From Spirochaetota bacterium (GTDB lineage: Bacteria > Spirochaetota > Spirochaetia > DSM-27196 > PWMO01), in the NCBI GenBank assembly GCA_009908735.1, contig JAAAOR010000120.1, positions 1-21,592 of the forward strand: a stretch of DNA of 21,592 nucleotides, written 5' to 3'. The notes below the pieces were generated by a model that saw nothing but the letters and a program-made list of their open reading frames with translations, did no database searches and was not told where the DNA came from. Shown piece after piece: positions 7,589 through 15,118 of this stretch (position 1 is its first letter; every line of letters starts with the position of its first letter). A program made the translations under genes and the position numbers.

Positions 7589-8150
7589 GCGGCGGGGCGC
7601 CCTCCCCTCCGTCCTCTTCCCCGCCACTCCCCGCCCTGGCGGACTCCGGAACCGATCTGAGGTCTCGGTTTATTCGTTCCACTGCAGCATTGACGTCAGC
7701 GGTGGAGCCGCGCATGCGCCGTTCGAAGCGCCGAAAGCGTCGGGGTCGGATGTCTGCATCCTCCGCGGGCTCTACGCTCATCGCGGAGATCGTCGTAGCC
7801 CATGTCACGAGCTGCCGACGCAGCTCCTCGAGAACGACGCGGTAGGCCGCCGGCCCCTCGCGTTCTACTGCATCGGCTACGGTGGTCAACCGCCGGGAGA
7901 GCTCGCCGAGGGCTGCCTCAGCTTCGCTCAACTCGGCTTCGCGTGTAAGCACCGGAGACGGGACCTCGGAGGCGGGACGATCGCGTGCGGCTCCCTGTTG
8001 GGCAAGAGCGCCCGGCGCGAGAAGCATCGTCAGCACCCCTGCGAAAACCAACGTGCTGATGCTCCGGGCCCGGTTACGGCACGTATCGGCGTTAAAGCTG
8101 TTCGAGTACGGTTTCGGCGTTTTGTCTGACCGCCGGGTGGTTCCCTTCAT
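7578..8150 (-). CDS. Small exported helical protein of unknown function, downstream of the HEAT-repeat gene
   Basis: A 190-residue protein. After a long, basic N-terminal stretch (~35 residues) comes a hydrophobic core (STLVFAGVLTMLLAPGALA) with a plausible signal peptidase site after ALA (~residue 51). The mature part has Ala/Glu/Arg-rich helices (~65-110), an Arg-rich segment (RPRRFRRFERRMR) and a low-complexity Gly/Glu/Pro tail. I recognise no family. The ATG at 8150 overlaps the upstream HEAT gene by 59 nt and is supported by a perfect GAGGAG seven bases upstream; a TTG start nearer the hydrophobic core would lack the basic region. It is the last gene of the long minus-strand train. It may work with the preceding exported HEAT protein, by position only. 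Confidence 0.7.
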   Translation of the reverse strand: MKGTTRRSDKTPKPYSNSFNADTCRNRARSISTLVFAGVLTMLLAPGALAQQGAARDRPASEVPSPVLTREAELSEAEAALGELSRRLTTVADAVEREGPAAYRVVLEELRRQLVTWATTISAMSVEPAEDADIRPRRFRRFERRMRGSTADVNAAVERINRDLRSVPESARAGSGGEEDGGEGAPPPAP

Positions 8151-9570
8151 CGGATTTCTCCTCGACTTTTGTTTTGAGTCTGAGTATGCGATTCCTCCCG
8201 ATACCGCGGAGGCCGAAAACCTGGACAGCTGGGTCGGGATGCGTCAGAAACTTCGAGTACAGCTCGGCAAGTGCCTCATCTTCTTTGTTGGAAAGCTCCC
8301 GGGCAATGAAGCCCAGAAGCCGCGGTTGGGCCACCGACCACTCAGCCTCGACGGCTCTTTCGAGTACGTTGATAGACCCGGAAAGATCATGCTCCATGAG
8401 CGCGCCGGCAGCCGCGAGTCGGGCATTCATCGGGTTATCGCTGTCGAGAAGATACTCCTCCACAAAGCTCATGGCTCTTCCCGTGCCTAGCTTTACAAGC
8501 GTGGCAAAGGCCTCCGACCGCACCCGCTCCTCGGGATCCTGCTCGGCTTTGTAAATGACGGCGGGCACCGCGTCGGTCATGCCGTTCCGCGCCACGCCCT
8601 GCAGGGCAAACTGACGCACGCGCCACACCGAGTCGCGCAACGCCGCCATGAGAGTCGGCTCGGTCTGCGGGTCCTCGAACCGGCTCAGCGCCGATACCGC
8701 ATAGGCCCGAACCACTGCATCTTCGGCGGAAACCATTTGCTTGAGCACCCCGAGCGCTTGTGGATCCCCGATACGGCCGAGGGAGTCGGCGGCGTACCCT
8801 CGGATAAGTCGTGCCTCATCATCATTTTCTGCAATGTTCATGAGTACGTCGATGGCAGCCGTTGCTCCGACGTCGCCAAGGGCAAGGATGAGCTGACCGC
8901 GGAGCTCATCGTCGGCTGCCTCCTTGAGGGCCCCCACGAGTGGCTCAACATCACCCTCTCCTCCCTTTTCTCCAAGCACGCGAGCGGCCTCCGCTGTGAA
9001 GCCGGAGTTCGGGTTCGCAGCAATGGGTCGCACGGCCTTGGCGGCCTCTGGGGGAAGATCGAAGTCTCCGTTTCGCAGGTAGGACAGCGTTGCGCGCACG
9101 AGGGCGGGAGACTCGTCCCGATGAAACTCAAGAACCTCTACAGCTTCATCGATCGCGACGTCGGCGTCGGTCTCCATGAAGAACTCGAAAATGGACGCCC
9201 GCAGTCGCGGGTTCAACGAGGTCTGCAGTAGTGTCTCAACCTCATCGTTGAGCCTGGTCACGTTGTTGCTGCTCAAAACCGGAAGAAGCTCCTCCACCTG
9301 AGAATCGATTCCGTAAAGAAGGGTCTCTCGCCACTGCTCGATAAGTGGCTCCTCCTCGTCTTGTGTGTCGGCGTGCGCCGGCTCCTCGACCACCGCTCCG
9401 TCCGCCGCCGACTCTTCCGCCGTCGGCCCTTCCCCCGCCGGCACGTCCTGGGCGGCGACGTGTAGCGGTAAGATCAGGCAACCAAGCCCGAGGAACGCGA
9501 GCAGAAGCGGAAGGCGTCTGGCGCGGAGACAATCCGTTGTGTGCAGGGGATGTATGTGGGTGAGTCTCAT
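8092..9570 (-). CDS. Exported HEAT-repeat protein coupled to murJ
   Basis: A 492-residue protein. The N-terminus has Arg residues then a hydrophobic stretch (PLLLAFLGLGCLILPLHVAA), a signal peptide with probable cleavage after ~residue 40. An acidic, Ala/Glu-rich linker follows (~41-75). From ~80 to the end are helical repeats, of which at least four between ~200 and 390 are classic HEAT/PBS-type units (ELRGQLILALGDVG, IRGYAADSLGRIGDP, VRAYAVSALSRFEDP, VRQFALQGVARNG). HEAT repeats make curved protein-binding scaffolds; no catalytic motif is seen. The ATG at 9570 overlaps the murJ stop as ATGA and has a GGAG site, so this start is firm although the frame is open further upstream inside murJ. 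The exported location and coupling to a lipid II flippase suggest a role in envelope assembly, which is inference. Confidence 0.85.
   Translation of the reverse strand: MRLTHIHPLHTTDCLRARRLPLLLAFLGLGCLILPLHVAAQDVPAGEGPTAEESAADGAVVEEPAHADTQDEEEPLIEQWRETLLYGIDSQVEELLPVLSSNNVTRLNDEVETLLQTSLNPRLRASIFEFFMETDADVAIDEAVEVLEFHRDESPALVRATLSYLRNGDFDLPPEAAKAVRPIAANPNSGFTAEAARVLGEKGGEGDVEPLVGALKEAADDELRGQLILALGDVGATAAIDVLMNIAENDDEARLIRGYAADSLGRIGDPQALGVLKQMVSAEDAVVRAYAVSALSRFEDPQTEPTLMAALRDSVWRVRQFALQGVARNGMTDAVPAVIYKAEQDPEERVRSEAFATLVKLGTGRAMSFVEEYLLDSDNPMNARLAAAGALMEHDLSGSINVLERAVEAEWSVAQPRLLGFIARELSNKEDEALAELYSKFLTHPDPAVQVFGLRGIGRNRILRLKTKVEEKSDEGNHPAVRQNAETVLEQL
8158..8163 (-). promoter_or_regulatory. 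Ribosome binding site inside the HEAT-repeat gene
   Basis: GAGGAG on the minus strand lies seven bases before the ATG at 8150 and within the last codons of the HEAT-repeat gene. It is among the best Shine-Dalgarno matches in the window and decides the start of the small exported protein despite the 59-nt overlap. Confidence 0.6.
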
Positions 9571-11132
9571 AGGTTTCTCCGTGTCCTGAGAATTGCGAAT
9601 AGGGCCTCCACTCTCAGAATGTAGTACATACCGAGACAGATGACGATGGATGCGGCTGCGGGAACTGCCAGGAGACCGAGGTTCCTGAAGGTGCTTCCCT
9701 CCTGCCACCACGGACCCGTGCGCGAGAGGTATATCCGAATGAACAGCGCAATGGGAATGAGGGCAACAAGCACCTTGACGATGGTCCCGAGTATACGTGC
9801 TGGATCGAGGCCTCCGAGGGTGAGGGAGCCGCGATAGAGAAAGAGCAGCAGGCCCACGGTGAAGGCGATGGAGTTCGCCAGCGCGAGGCCTCGTACACCG
9901 AGCACCGTCTCCTTCAGCCACAGACTCAGTCCGACATCGAGACCCAGCGTCACGATAGCGACGACCAGCGGGGTGCGAAAATCATCGGTTGCGTAGAAAA
10001 AACGCTGGAAGAAGTTGTAGGCACCGACGCTTAACAGACCAAGCGAGTAATACATGAGAACCTCACTTGTAAGGACGGTGAAGCGAGGCTCGAAGGCACC
10101 ACGCTGCAGAGCAACGGCAATGATCTCCCGGCCCAGCAGCGACAGCACGAGGGCCGAGGGGACGAGCAGGGTCACAAGGTACCGAAACCCGAACTGGAGG
10201 GTCTCGCGCAGCCCCTCCCTGTCTTTCGACGCCGCCTGGCGACTCATCCGCGGAAACAGCACCGTGGTGATTGCCGCTCCGAATATCCCGAAGGGTAGCT
10301 GCCAGAACACAAGTGCATTGGTCATCGCTGACCCGCTTCCATCCTCGAGACCACTTGCGAACAGAATGGCCACCTGCTGGTTGATCGTGAATATGGAGGC
10401 TGTGCCCACGACCGGTAGCCACTGACGCACCACTTTGCGGAACCGAGGATCCCGAAAGTCCCACCGCGGCATGAGACGGTAACCAAGCTGCTTGAAGGAG
10501 GGAAGCTGGAAAAGAATCTGAATCGCCCCACCGACAAGAACGCCAACCGCCATGGAGAGGATGCCGAGGCGGCTGTGCAGAAGCAGAATCGAGGCTATAA
10601 CGGTAAGTGAGAACAGGACGGGCGTCAGTGCGGGTACAAGAAAGCGGCGGTGGGAGTTGAGCGTAGCCATGAGCACGGCGCTGAGGCTGATGAGCAGGGT
10701 GTAGTGGATAAACCAGCGGAAGGTGTCCGCCGCAAGAATCTGCCGTTCGACCTCCGGGAAGTCGAGGATAACGTTGACCACGGGCTCCGCAAACACCACG
10801 GCAAGCACCATGACGGGGGCGAGCACGACGAACTGAAAGGTCGCGATGCTCCGAACAAGCCCACGTGCGGTCTCACCCGAGGGATCTTCCACGAGACTTT
10901 GTGAGAGCACCGGGATGAACGCGGAGGAGAGTGCTCCCTCGGCAGTCAGTTTTCGGAGGTTATTCGGGATCGTAAATACGAGATTCAGCACGTCGGCGTT
11001 CCCGGATGCTCCGAAAATCGCCCCGATCACGGCAATCCGCACGAAGCCGAGAATACGAGAGCCGAAGGTGGAGACCATTACCGCCACGGTCGACCGGGTA
11101 CTTCTGCCGAGAGATCGCTCAGACTGCTGCAT
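9567..11132 (-). CDS. murJ: Lipid II flippase MurJ (MviN family)
   Basis: A polytopic inner-membrane protein that moves lipid II to the outer face for peptidoglycan synthesis. At 521 residues it has the family length, with about 14 hydrophobic spans. The N-terminal signature is intact: SRILGFVR (residues 25-32), NADVLNLVF (45-53), PNNLRKLTAEGALSSAFIP (56-74). These place R26, R32 and D47 at the positions of E. coli MurJ R18, R24 and D39, which are required for flipping. The ATG at 11132 lies 14 nt inside the end of tgt and has only a weak ribosome binding site, suggesting translational coupling. The stop overlaps the start of the HEAT-repeat gene (ATGA). I see no missing segment or frameshift. 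Confidence 0.95.
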   Translation of the reverse strand: MQQSERSLGRSTRSTVAVMVSTFGSRILGFVRIAVIGAIFGASGNADVLNLVFTIPNNLRKLTAEGALSSAFIPVLSQSLVEDPSGETARGLVRSIATFQFVVLAPVMVLAVVFAEPVVNVILDFPEVERQILAADTFRWFIHYTLLISLSAVLMATLNSHRRFLVPALTPVLFSLTVIASILLLHSRLGILSMAVGVLVGGAIQILFQLPSFKQLGYRLMPRWDFRDPRFRKVVRQWLPVVGTASIFTINQQVAILFASGLEDGSGSAMTNALVFWQLPFGIFGAAITTVLFPRMSRQAASKDREGLRETLQFGFRYLVTLLVPSALVLSLLGREIIAVALQRGAFEPRFTVLTSEVLMYYSLGLLSVGAYNFFQRFFYATDDFRTPLVVAIVTLGLDVGLSLWLKETVLGVRGLALANSIAFTVGLLLFLYRGSLTLGGLDPARILGTIVKVLVALIPIALFIRIYLSRTGPWWQEGSTFRNLGLLAVPAAASIVICLGMYYILRVEALFAILRTRRNL

Positions 11133-12267
11133 TCTGGGTATACCGTCTCATGAACTCCGCCGAAAACTCCGTGAACCTGTCCGCGCGGATCGCCTCACGA
11201 ATATCATCGACCAGACGGGCAAGGAAAAAGAGGTTGTGTTGTGTGGCCAGTACGGGGCCGAGGATCTCTTTCGCCTTGAACAGATGCCTCAAAAACGCCC
11301 GCGAGTACCGGCTGCAGGTTGGACAGCCGCACTCGGCATCCAGCGGAGCGGTGTCGGCGGTATAGCGGGCGTTACTCAGCGCCAATCGCCCGTCTCGCGT
11401 AAATACCGTGCCGTTACGTGCCGTTCGCGTCGGAAATACGCAGTCAAACATGTCGATGCCGTTTCGCACCGCCTCCAGTATGTACTCCGGTGTGCCGATG
11501 CCCATCAGGTAGCGAGGTTTGTCCGCGGGCAAGAGCTCCGCTGTGATACCGAGGTACTCCACGAACCGGTCGAAGGTCTCGCCCACCGAGAGACCCCCGA
11601 CGGCATAGCCGGGGAACTCGAGATCGAGGAGCTCGGCGGCGCTCTCCCGGCGCAAATCACTGAAAAAGTTGCCTTGAACGATCCCGAATACGAGTCCCTC
11701 ATATGACTCGGGAAGTCTCTCCCAAGTCTCGATCGCGCGGCGAGCCCACAGGGTCGTAATATCTTTGGCCTCTTTTGCTTCGGCATGGTCGATTTCCGGA
11801 GAAGTGCACACGTCGAGCACCATCTGTACATCGCTTCCGAGCTGCCCCTGAAACTTGGTCACGAGCTCCGGCGTCAAATGGTGGCGCGACCCGTCGATGT
11901 GAGACCGGAACTCCACGCCCTCCTGCGTAACTTTTCGAAAGGGTGCAAGGGAGAACACCTGATATCCTCCCGAGTCGGTGAGAATGTTGTGGCGCCAGGT
12001 CGAAAACTCGTGGAGACCGCCGAACTCGCCGATAACCTCCATGCCTGGTCTGAGGTACAGGTGATAGGTATTGCCGAGGATGAGTCGAAACCCCAGTTCT
12101 TCCACCTGCTGGTGTGTCAGCGCCTTTACGGTGCCGTTGGTGCCGACCGGCATGAAGACAGGCGTTTCGACCGGCCCACGCGGAAGGTCTAATAAGCCTG
12201 TGCGCGCCCCGGACCCGATGTCGCGATGCTCGATCCGCAGTGGCGAGCGTCTGCTACGTGCGTGCAT
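11119..12267 (-). CDS. tgt: tRNA-guanine transglycosylase (queuosine biosynthesis)
   Basis: Exchanges guanine at position 34 of GUN-anticodon tRNAs for preQ1 on the way to queuosine. From the ATG at 12267 it is 382 residues. Catalytic residues are visible: the Asp in TDSGGYQ (D98) and the nucleophile in DMFDCVFPTRTARNG (D275). The substrate-pocket motifs VQGN and GGLSVGE are present, and the zinc site is CGCPTC (C313, C315, C318) with H344 in ATQHN. A GTG six codons upstream (12285) is an alternative start; I prefer the ATG because it better matches the usual N-terminal length. Neither start has a clear ribosome binding site. The gene overlaps the upstream permease by 14 nt and murJ by 14 nt. 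No other queuosine gene is in view. Confidence 0.95.
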   Translation of the reverse strand: MHARSRRSPLRIEHRDIGSGARTGLLDLPRGPVETPVFMPVGTNGTVKALTHQQVEELGFRLILGNTYHLYLRPGMEVIGEFGGLHEFSTWRHNILTDSGGYQVFSLAPFRKVTQEGVEFRSHIDGSRHHLTPELVTKFQGQLGSDVQMVLDVCTSPEIDHAEAKEAKDITTLWARRAIETWERLPESYEGLVFGIVQGNFFSDLRRESAAELLDLEFPGYAVGGLSVGETFDRFVEYLGITAELLPADKPRYLMGIGTPEYILEAVRNGIDMFDCVFPTRTARNGTVFTRDGRLALSNARYTADTAPLDAECGCPTCSRYSRAFLRHLFKAKEILGPVLATQHNLFFLARLVDDIREAIRADRFTEFSAEFMRRYTQNAAV

Positions 12268-13330
12268 GTCGAAATCCGATGACACTCAGTACTAGAAACA
12301 GGGAGAACCCCGCCCAGGCGCCGGCCCATGGCGGAATCGTACCTGCCGACGCGAGCAGCCCCGTCACCATTCCCACGATGTAGTACACGACGGAAAGGGA
12401 GAGCGAAACCAACAGACTCATCAGGAGAATATTCTTCTGGAACCGGCTGCCGACGGCACTCGCAATGAGGGTCACAATAAAAGGTGTCAGCGCGAACGAA
12501 AAGCGCTCATAATAGCTGGTGAGGGCCCCTCGGTGGGGAAGCCCGGCCTGCCGCAGTTCCCGGATATATGTTTGGGCCTCCGCCAGCTCCATCTCTTCGA
12601 TATCCTGCGTGCGGCGGCGAAAGGTGCCCGGGTCGGCGGTGAGCATAGGGTCCTCGACAAGCCCCTCTGAGCGCCGCGCGAGCGTATCATCCTGCGCGCG
12701 CTCGAAGACGACCGCCTCGTGCAGAACCCACCTCCCCTCTCGCCACTCAGCCCAGTCGGCGTCGATCCGCTGCTCGAGACGGCCGGTAGCGTCTCGCAAG
12801 AGGACCGTCAGGCCGGAAAGCGTGGCAGTGGAGTCGTTGTAGTAGTCGGCGTGATATATGACGCGGTTTGAGCCCCCGAGGAGGGTTACGTCGGTATTGC
12901 TGAACGAACGGTTCACGTTCAAGAGCTCGCGGGTCAGAGCCGTTTTCCTGCGGAATGTGTCGATTACCACCGTCTCCTCAAAGAAAAACGAGCCCACGCT
13001 GAGAAGGAGGCCGACCACGATCAGAGGCGCCGCAAAGCGGTGGAGCGGAATGCCGGATGCCAGAACCGCGATGAGCTCATTGTTGCTGTAGAAGGTTCCC
13101 AGTGTGTAGGAGGCCGAAAACAGGACGGAAATCGGCAGCGAAAACGACACGCTTTTCGGCACGTATAATAACTGCGCCCGAGCGACCTCGGAGAGCGGAA
13201 CTTCCAGGTCGAGGTAGCGAACGAGGTTCGAGAAGAGGTCCACGAGTTGAAGGACAAGCACAAAGAACACGAGTGATACGAAAAGCACGGGTATGAACTG
13301 CGACAGAACCATGCGGCTGAGGAGTCTCAT
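12254..13330 (-). CDS. LptF/LptG family permease, second of a pair
   Basis: LptF and LptG (YjgP/YjgQ family) form the membrane part of the LptB2FG transporter, which extracts lipopolysaccharide from the inner membrane. This 358-residue protein has the expected plan: spans at ~10-35, ~58-85 and ~98-118, a periplasmic beta-rich domain (~119-260, with NRVIYHADYYND and later WRVLHEAVVFE-like strands), and three C-terminal spans. NNELIAVLASGIPLHR (83-98) is the family signature after span two. The ATG at 13330 overlaps the preceding permease stop as ATGA and has an AAGGCGG site; the longer open frame upstream is ignored for that reason. I cannot tell LptF from LptG by eye, so I give no symbol. Whether the substrate here is LPS or another lipid is unknown. 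Confidence 0.9.
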   Translation of the reverse strand: MRLLSRMVLSQFIPVLFVSLVFFVLVLQLVDLFSNLVRYLDLEVPLSEVARAQLLYVPKSVSFSLPISVLFSASYTLGTFYSNNELIAVLASGIPLHRFAAPLIVVGLLLSVGSFFFEETVVIDTFRRKTALTRELLNVNRSFSNTDVTLLGGSNRVIYHADYYNDSTATLSGLTVLLRDATGRLEQRIDADWAEWREGRWVLHEAVVFERAQDDTLARRSEGLVEDPMLTADPGTFRRRTQDIEEMELAEAQTYIRELRQAGLPHRGALTSYYERFSFALTPFIVTLIASAVGSRFQKNILLMSLLVSLSLSVVYYIVGMVTGLLASAGTIPPWAGAWAGFSLFLVLSVIGFRHART

Positions 13331-14622
13331 CGATGCCGCCTTAACAAAAAGACAAGCGCGCCGAGACCAAGCAAGAGCAGGTTCGGGAGCCACATTGACA
13401 GGAAGGCAGAATAGGAGAGCTGCTGCGTTCCCAGTGTCTGTCCGGCGATCAGCATGGCCCAGTAAACCACGGAAACCATCAGGCCCACCGCAAAACCGAC
13501 CGACTTGCCGCTCCTTCGCGTGAGAAGCCCTACCGGAAAGGCAAACACCGTGAACGCGAGACAGGCAAAGGGAATGGAGAACTTCTTATGAAACTCGATC
13601 CAGTAGATCTGCAAACTCCGGTCGCGAATCGTGCGGGCATCCGAGCTCTGAAGCGAGTCCAGGCGAGCGTTCAGCTCCTCAAGGGTGGGCGGACGTGGAG
13701 TCCCATCCTCCCCGTACACATCCATCTTGCTCGCGGAAAGATAGTTCCGGTAGAGGGCGGACCGCTCCCGTGCCACGGAGGCCTCGTGCGCCTTGCGGCG
13801 CTCGGCAAGCTCCGCTCGTTTTTCGCGGATCACCGAATACACGTCCACCGAGCTCATTTCTCGAGGCCCCGGCGAGCGCACCGAGAACGTGATATCGCGC
13901 AGCAGCACGTTGTAAACCATGGAGGCGGCAGAAAAGTACTCGTACCCCTCAGGCTCGCCGGCTCGCCCGCGTTGACTGAACACGTCTTCGAGCTCGAGGG
14001 ACAGAACCCCGGGCGCCGGGCCCTCCTCGATAAGCTGCGCCTGCTCCGCGGAGATAATCCGCCGCTCGCCACCGCCAGGAGCCTCGATAATCACGAGGTC
14101 GTCTATACCGTCCCCGTCAACGTTTCCGGTAACCAGGGTGCTGTCACGGTATCGGATTACCGAGTGGGGCTCGAGCTCGAGCCTCGGATTAGAGTAGAGC
14201 AGCTCCCGGTAGAGATTGCCGAAGCGGATCGTTCCAAGCGGCAGGAAATAGTCGTTCATCACGAAAGAAAACACCGAGAAAGCGAGCCCCAGTCCTACCA
14301 TCGGTACGAAGAGTACACGATGGGAGATGCCCGATGCCCGGAAGGCAATTATCTCGTTGTCCGAGGAGAGACGGCCGACCGCCATGAGTGCGCCGACAAG
14401 CGCGCCGAAGGGAAACGAAAGCGCCACAATTGAAGGGAGCGAGTAAAGAATGAGCTTCAGCACCGCGACTATCGGTACATCCTTCGACAGAATGTCCTCC
14501 GCAAGAAGAAGAAGCTGATTGACGAAGAAAATGAAAAAGAAAAACAGAAACGCCACGAGGAACGAGAGCAGAAACTCCCGGGTCACATAGGCGTATGTAG
14601 TGTAGTACGTCCGCCCCGGCAT
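13327..14622 (-). CDS. LptF/LptG family permease, first of a pair
   Basis: A 431-residue member of the same family. Three N-terminal spans (~15-40, ~52-82, ~104-125) include the signature SSDNEIIAFRASGISHR (~86-102). A long periplasmic region (~126-343) and three C-terminal spans (~347-430) follow. The periplasmic region is ~70 residues longer than in the neighbour and contains a charged helical stretch (EKRAELAERRKAHEASVARE, ~268-287). It also has a loop at ~167-175 reading NVDGDGIDD, which resembles a calcium-binding loop. The ATG at 14622 is six bases after the dut stop with only a weak ribosome binding site. It overlaps the second permease by four bases, as expected for subunits made in equal amounts. 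The paired arrangement supports a heterodimer. Confidence 0.92.
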   Translation of the reverse strand: MPGRTYYTTYAYVTREFLLSFLVAFLFFFFIFFVNQLLLLAEDILSKDVPIVAVLKLILYSLPSIVALSFPFGALVGALMAVGRLSSDNEIIAFRASGISHRVLFVPMVGLGLAFSVFSFVMNDYFLPLGTIRFGNLYRELLYSNPRLELEPHSVIRYRDSTLVTGNVDGDGIDDLVIIEAPGGGERRIISAEQAQLIEEGPAPGVLSLELEDVFSQRGRAGEPEGYEYFSAASMVYNVLLRDITFSVRSPGPREMSSVDVYSVIREKRAELAERRKAHEASVARERSALYRNYLSASKMDVYGEDGTPRPPTLEELNARLDSLQSSDARTIRDRSLQIYWIEFHKKFSIPFACLAFTVFAFPVGLLTRRSGKSVGFAVGLMVSVVYWAMLIAGQTLGTQQLSYSAFLSMWLPNLLLLGLGALVFLLRRHR

Positions 14623-14628
14623 AGCCGC

Positions 14629-15093
14629 TCAACGTCCGGTAGAGCCGAAGCCTCTGCTTCCCCGAGCCGAATCGCTCAGGTGCCCGGGTCCGAACTCGGC
14701 CCTCACAACCGGTGCGATCACGATCTGTCCTATACGCTCTCCACGACGGACGACGAATGCTTCATCGCCGAGGTTAATCAGGATGAGTTGGATTTCTCCT
14801 CGATAGTCGGAATCGATGGTGCCGGGAGCGTTCAGGAGGGTCACCCCGTGATGCGCGGCAAGACCGGAACGGGGGCGAATCTGCCCCTCGTATCCACGCG
14901 GGATAGCGAGCCTCACGCCTGTGGGCACGAGCGCCCGCCCGCCGGCCGGTATAGCGACGGGGTCAACCACCGCCGCCTTCAGATCCGCGCCGGCGGCGTC
15001 GGCGGAGGAGTACACCGGTGTAAGGTCCGGCGGACACTCGCAGGGTATTCCGAGCGCCCTCCACGTCTCACCCAGGGTGTACTCCTCGTTCAT
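14629..15093 (-). CDS. dut: Deoxyuridine 5'-triphosphate nucleotidohydrolase (dUTPase)
   Basis: Cleaves dUTP to dUMP and pyrophosphate, keeping uracil out of DNA and supplying dUMP for thymidylate synthesis. The 154-residue protein has all five motifs of the trimeric dUTPase family in order: AGADL (34-38), RPRSGLA (73-79), [11 protein letters not shown] (91-101), RIGQIVIAP (120-128) and the glycine-rich C-terminal arm [11 protein letters not shown] (144-154). The last closes over the active site of a neighbouring subunit. About ten extra residues precede the usual start of the fold. The ATG at 15093 is 25 bp after the pnp stop, with a weak ribosome binding site. The gene sits between pnp and the Lpt-type pair; I see no functional reason beyond operon history. 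Confidence 0.96.
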   Translation of the reverse strand: MNEEYTLGETWRALGIPCECPPDLTPVYSSADAAGADLKAAVVDPVAIPAGGRALVPTGVRLAIPRGYEGQIRPRSGLAAHHGVTLLNAPGTIDSDYRGEIQLILINLGDEAFVVRRGERIGQIVIAPVVRAEFGPGHLSDSARGSRGFGSTGR

Positions 15094-15118
15094 GAGCTAA
15101 TCGCGCCTGCGGTTCCGG

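Noticed and set aside
9571..9921. N-terminal extension of the HEAT-repeat protein to 9921
   Set aside because: This segment is the frame-shifted shadow of murJ; the ATGA overlap, GGAG site and signal peptide fix the start at 9570.
13588..14433. A 281-codon plus-strand open frame opposite the first Lpt-type permease
   Set aside because: It is antisense to a well-supported membrane protein and has no domain or initiation signal.
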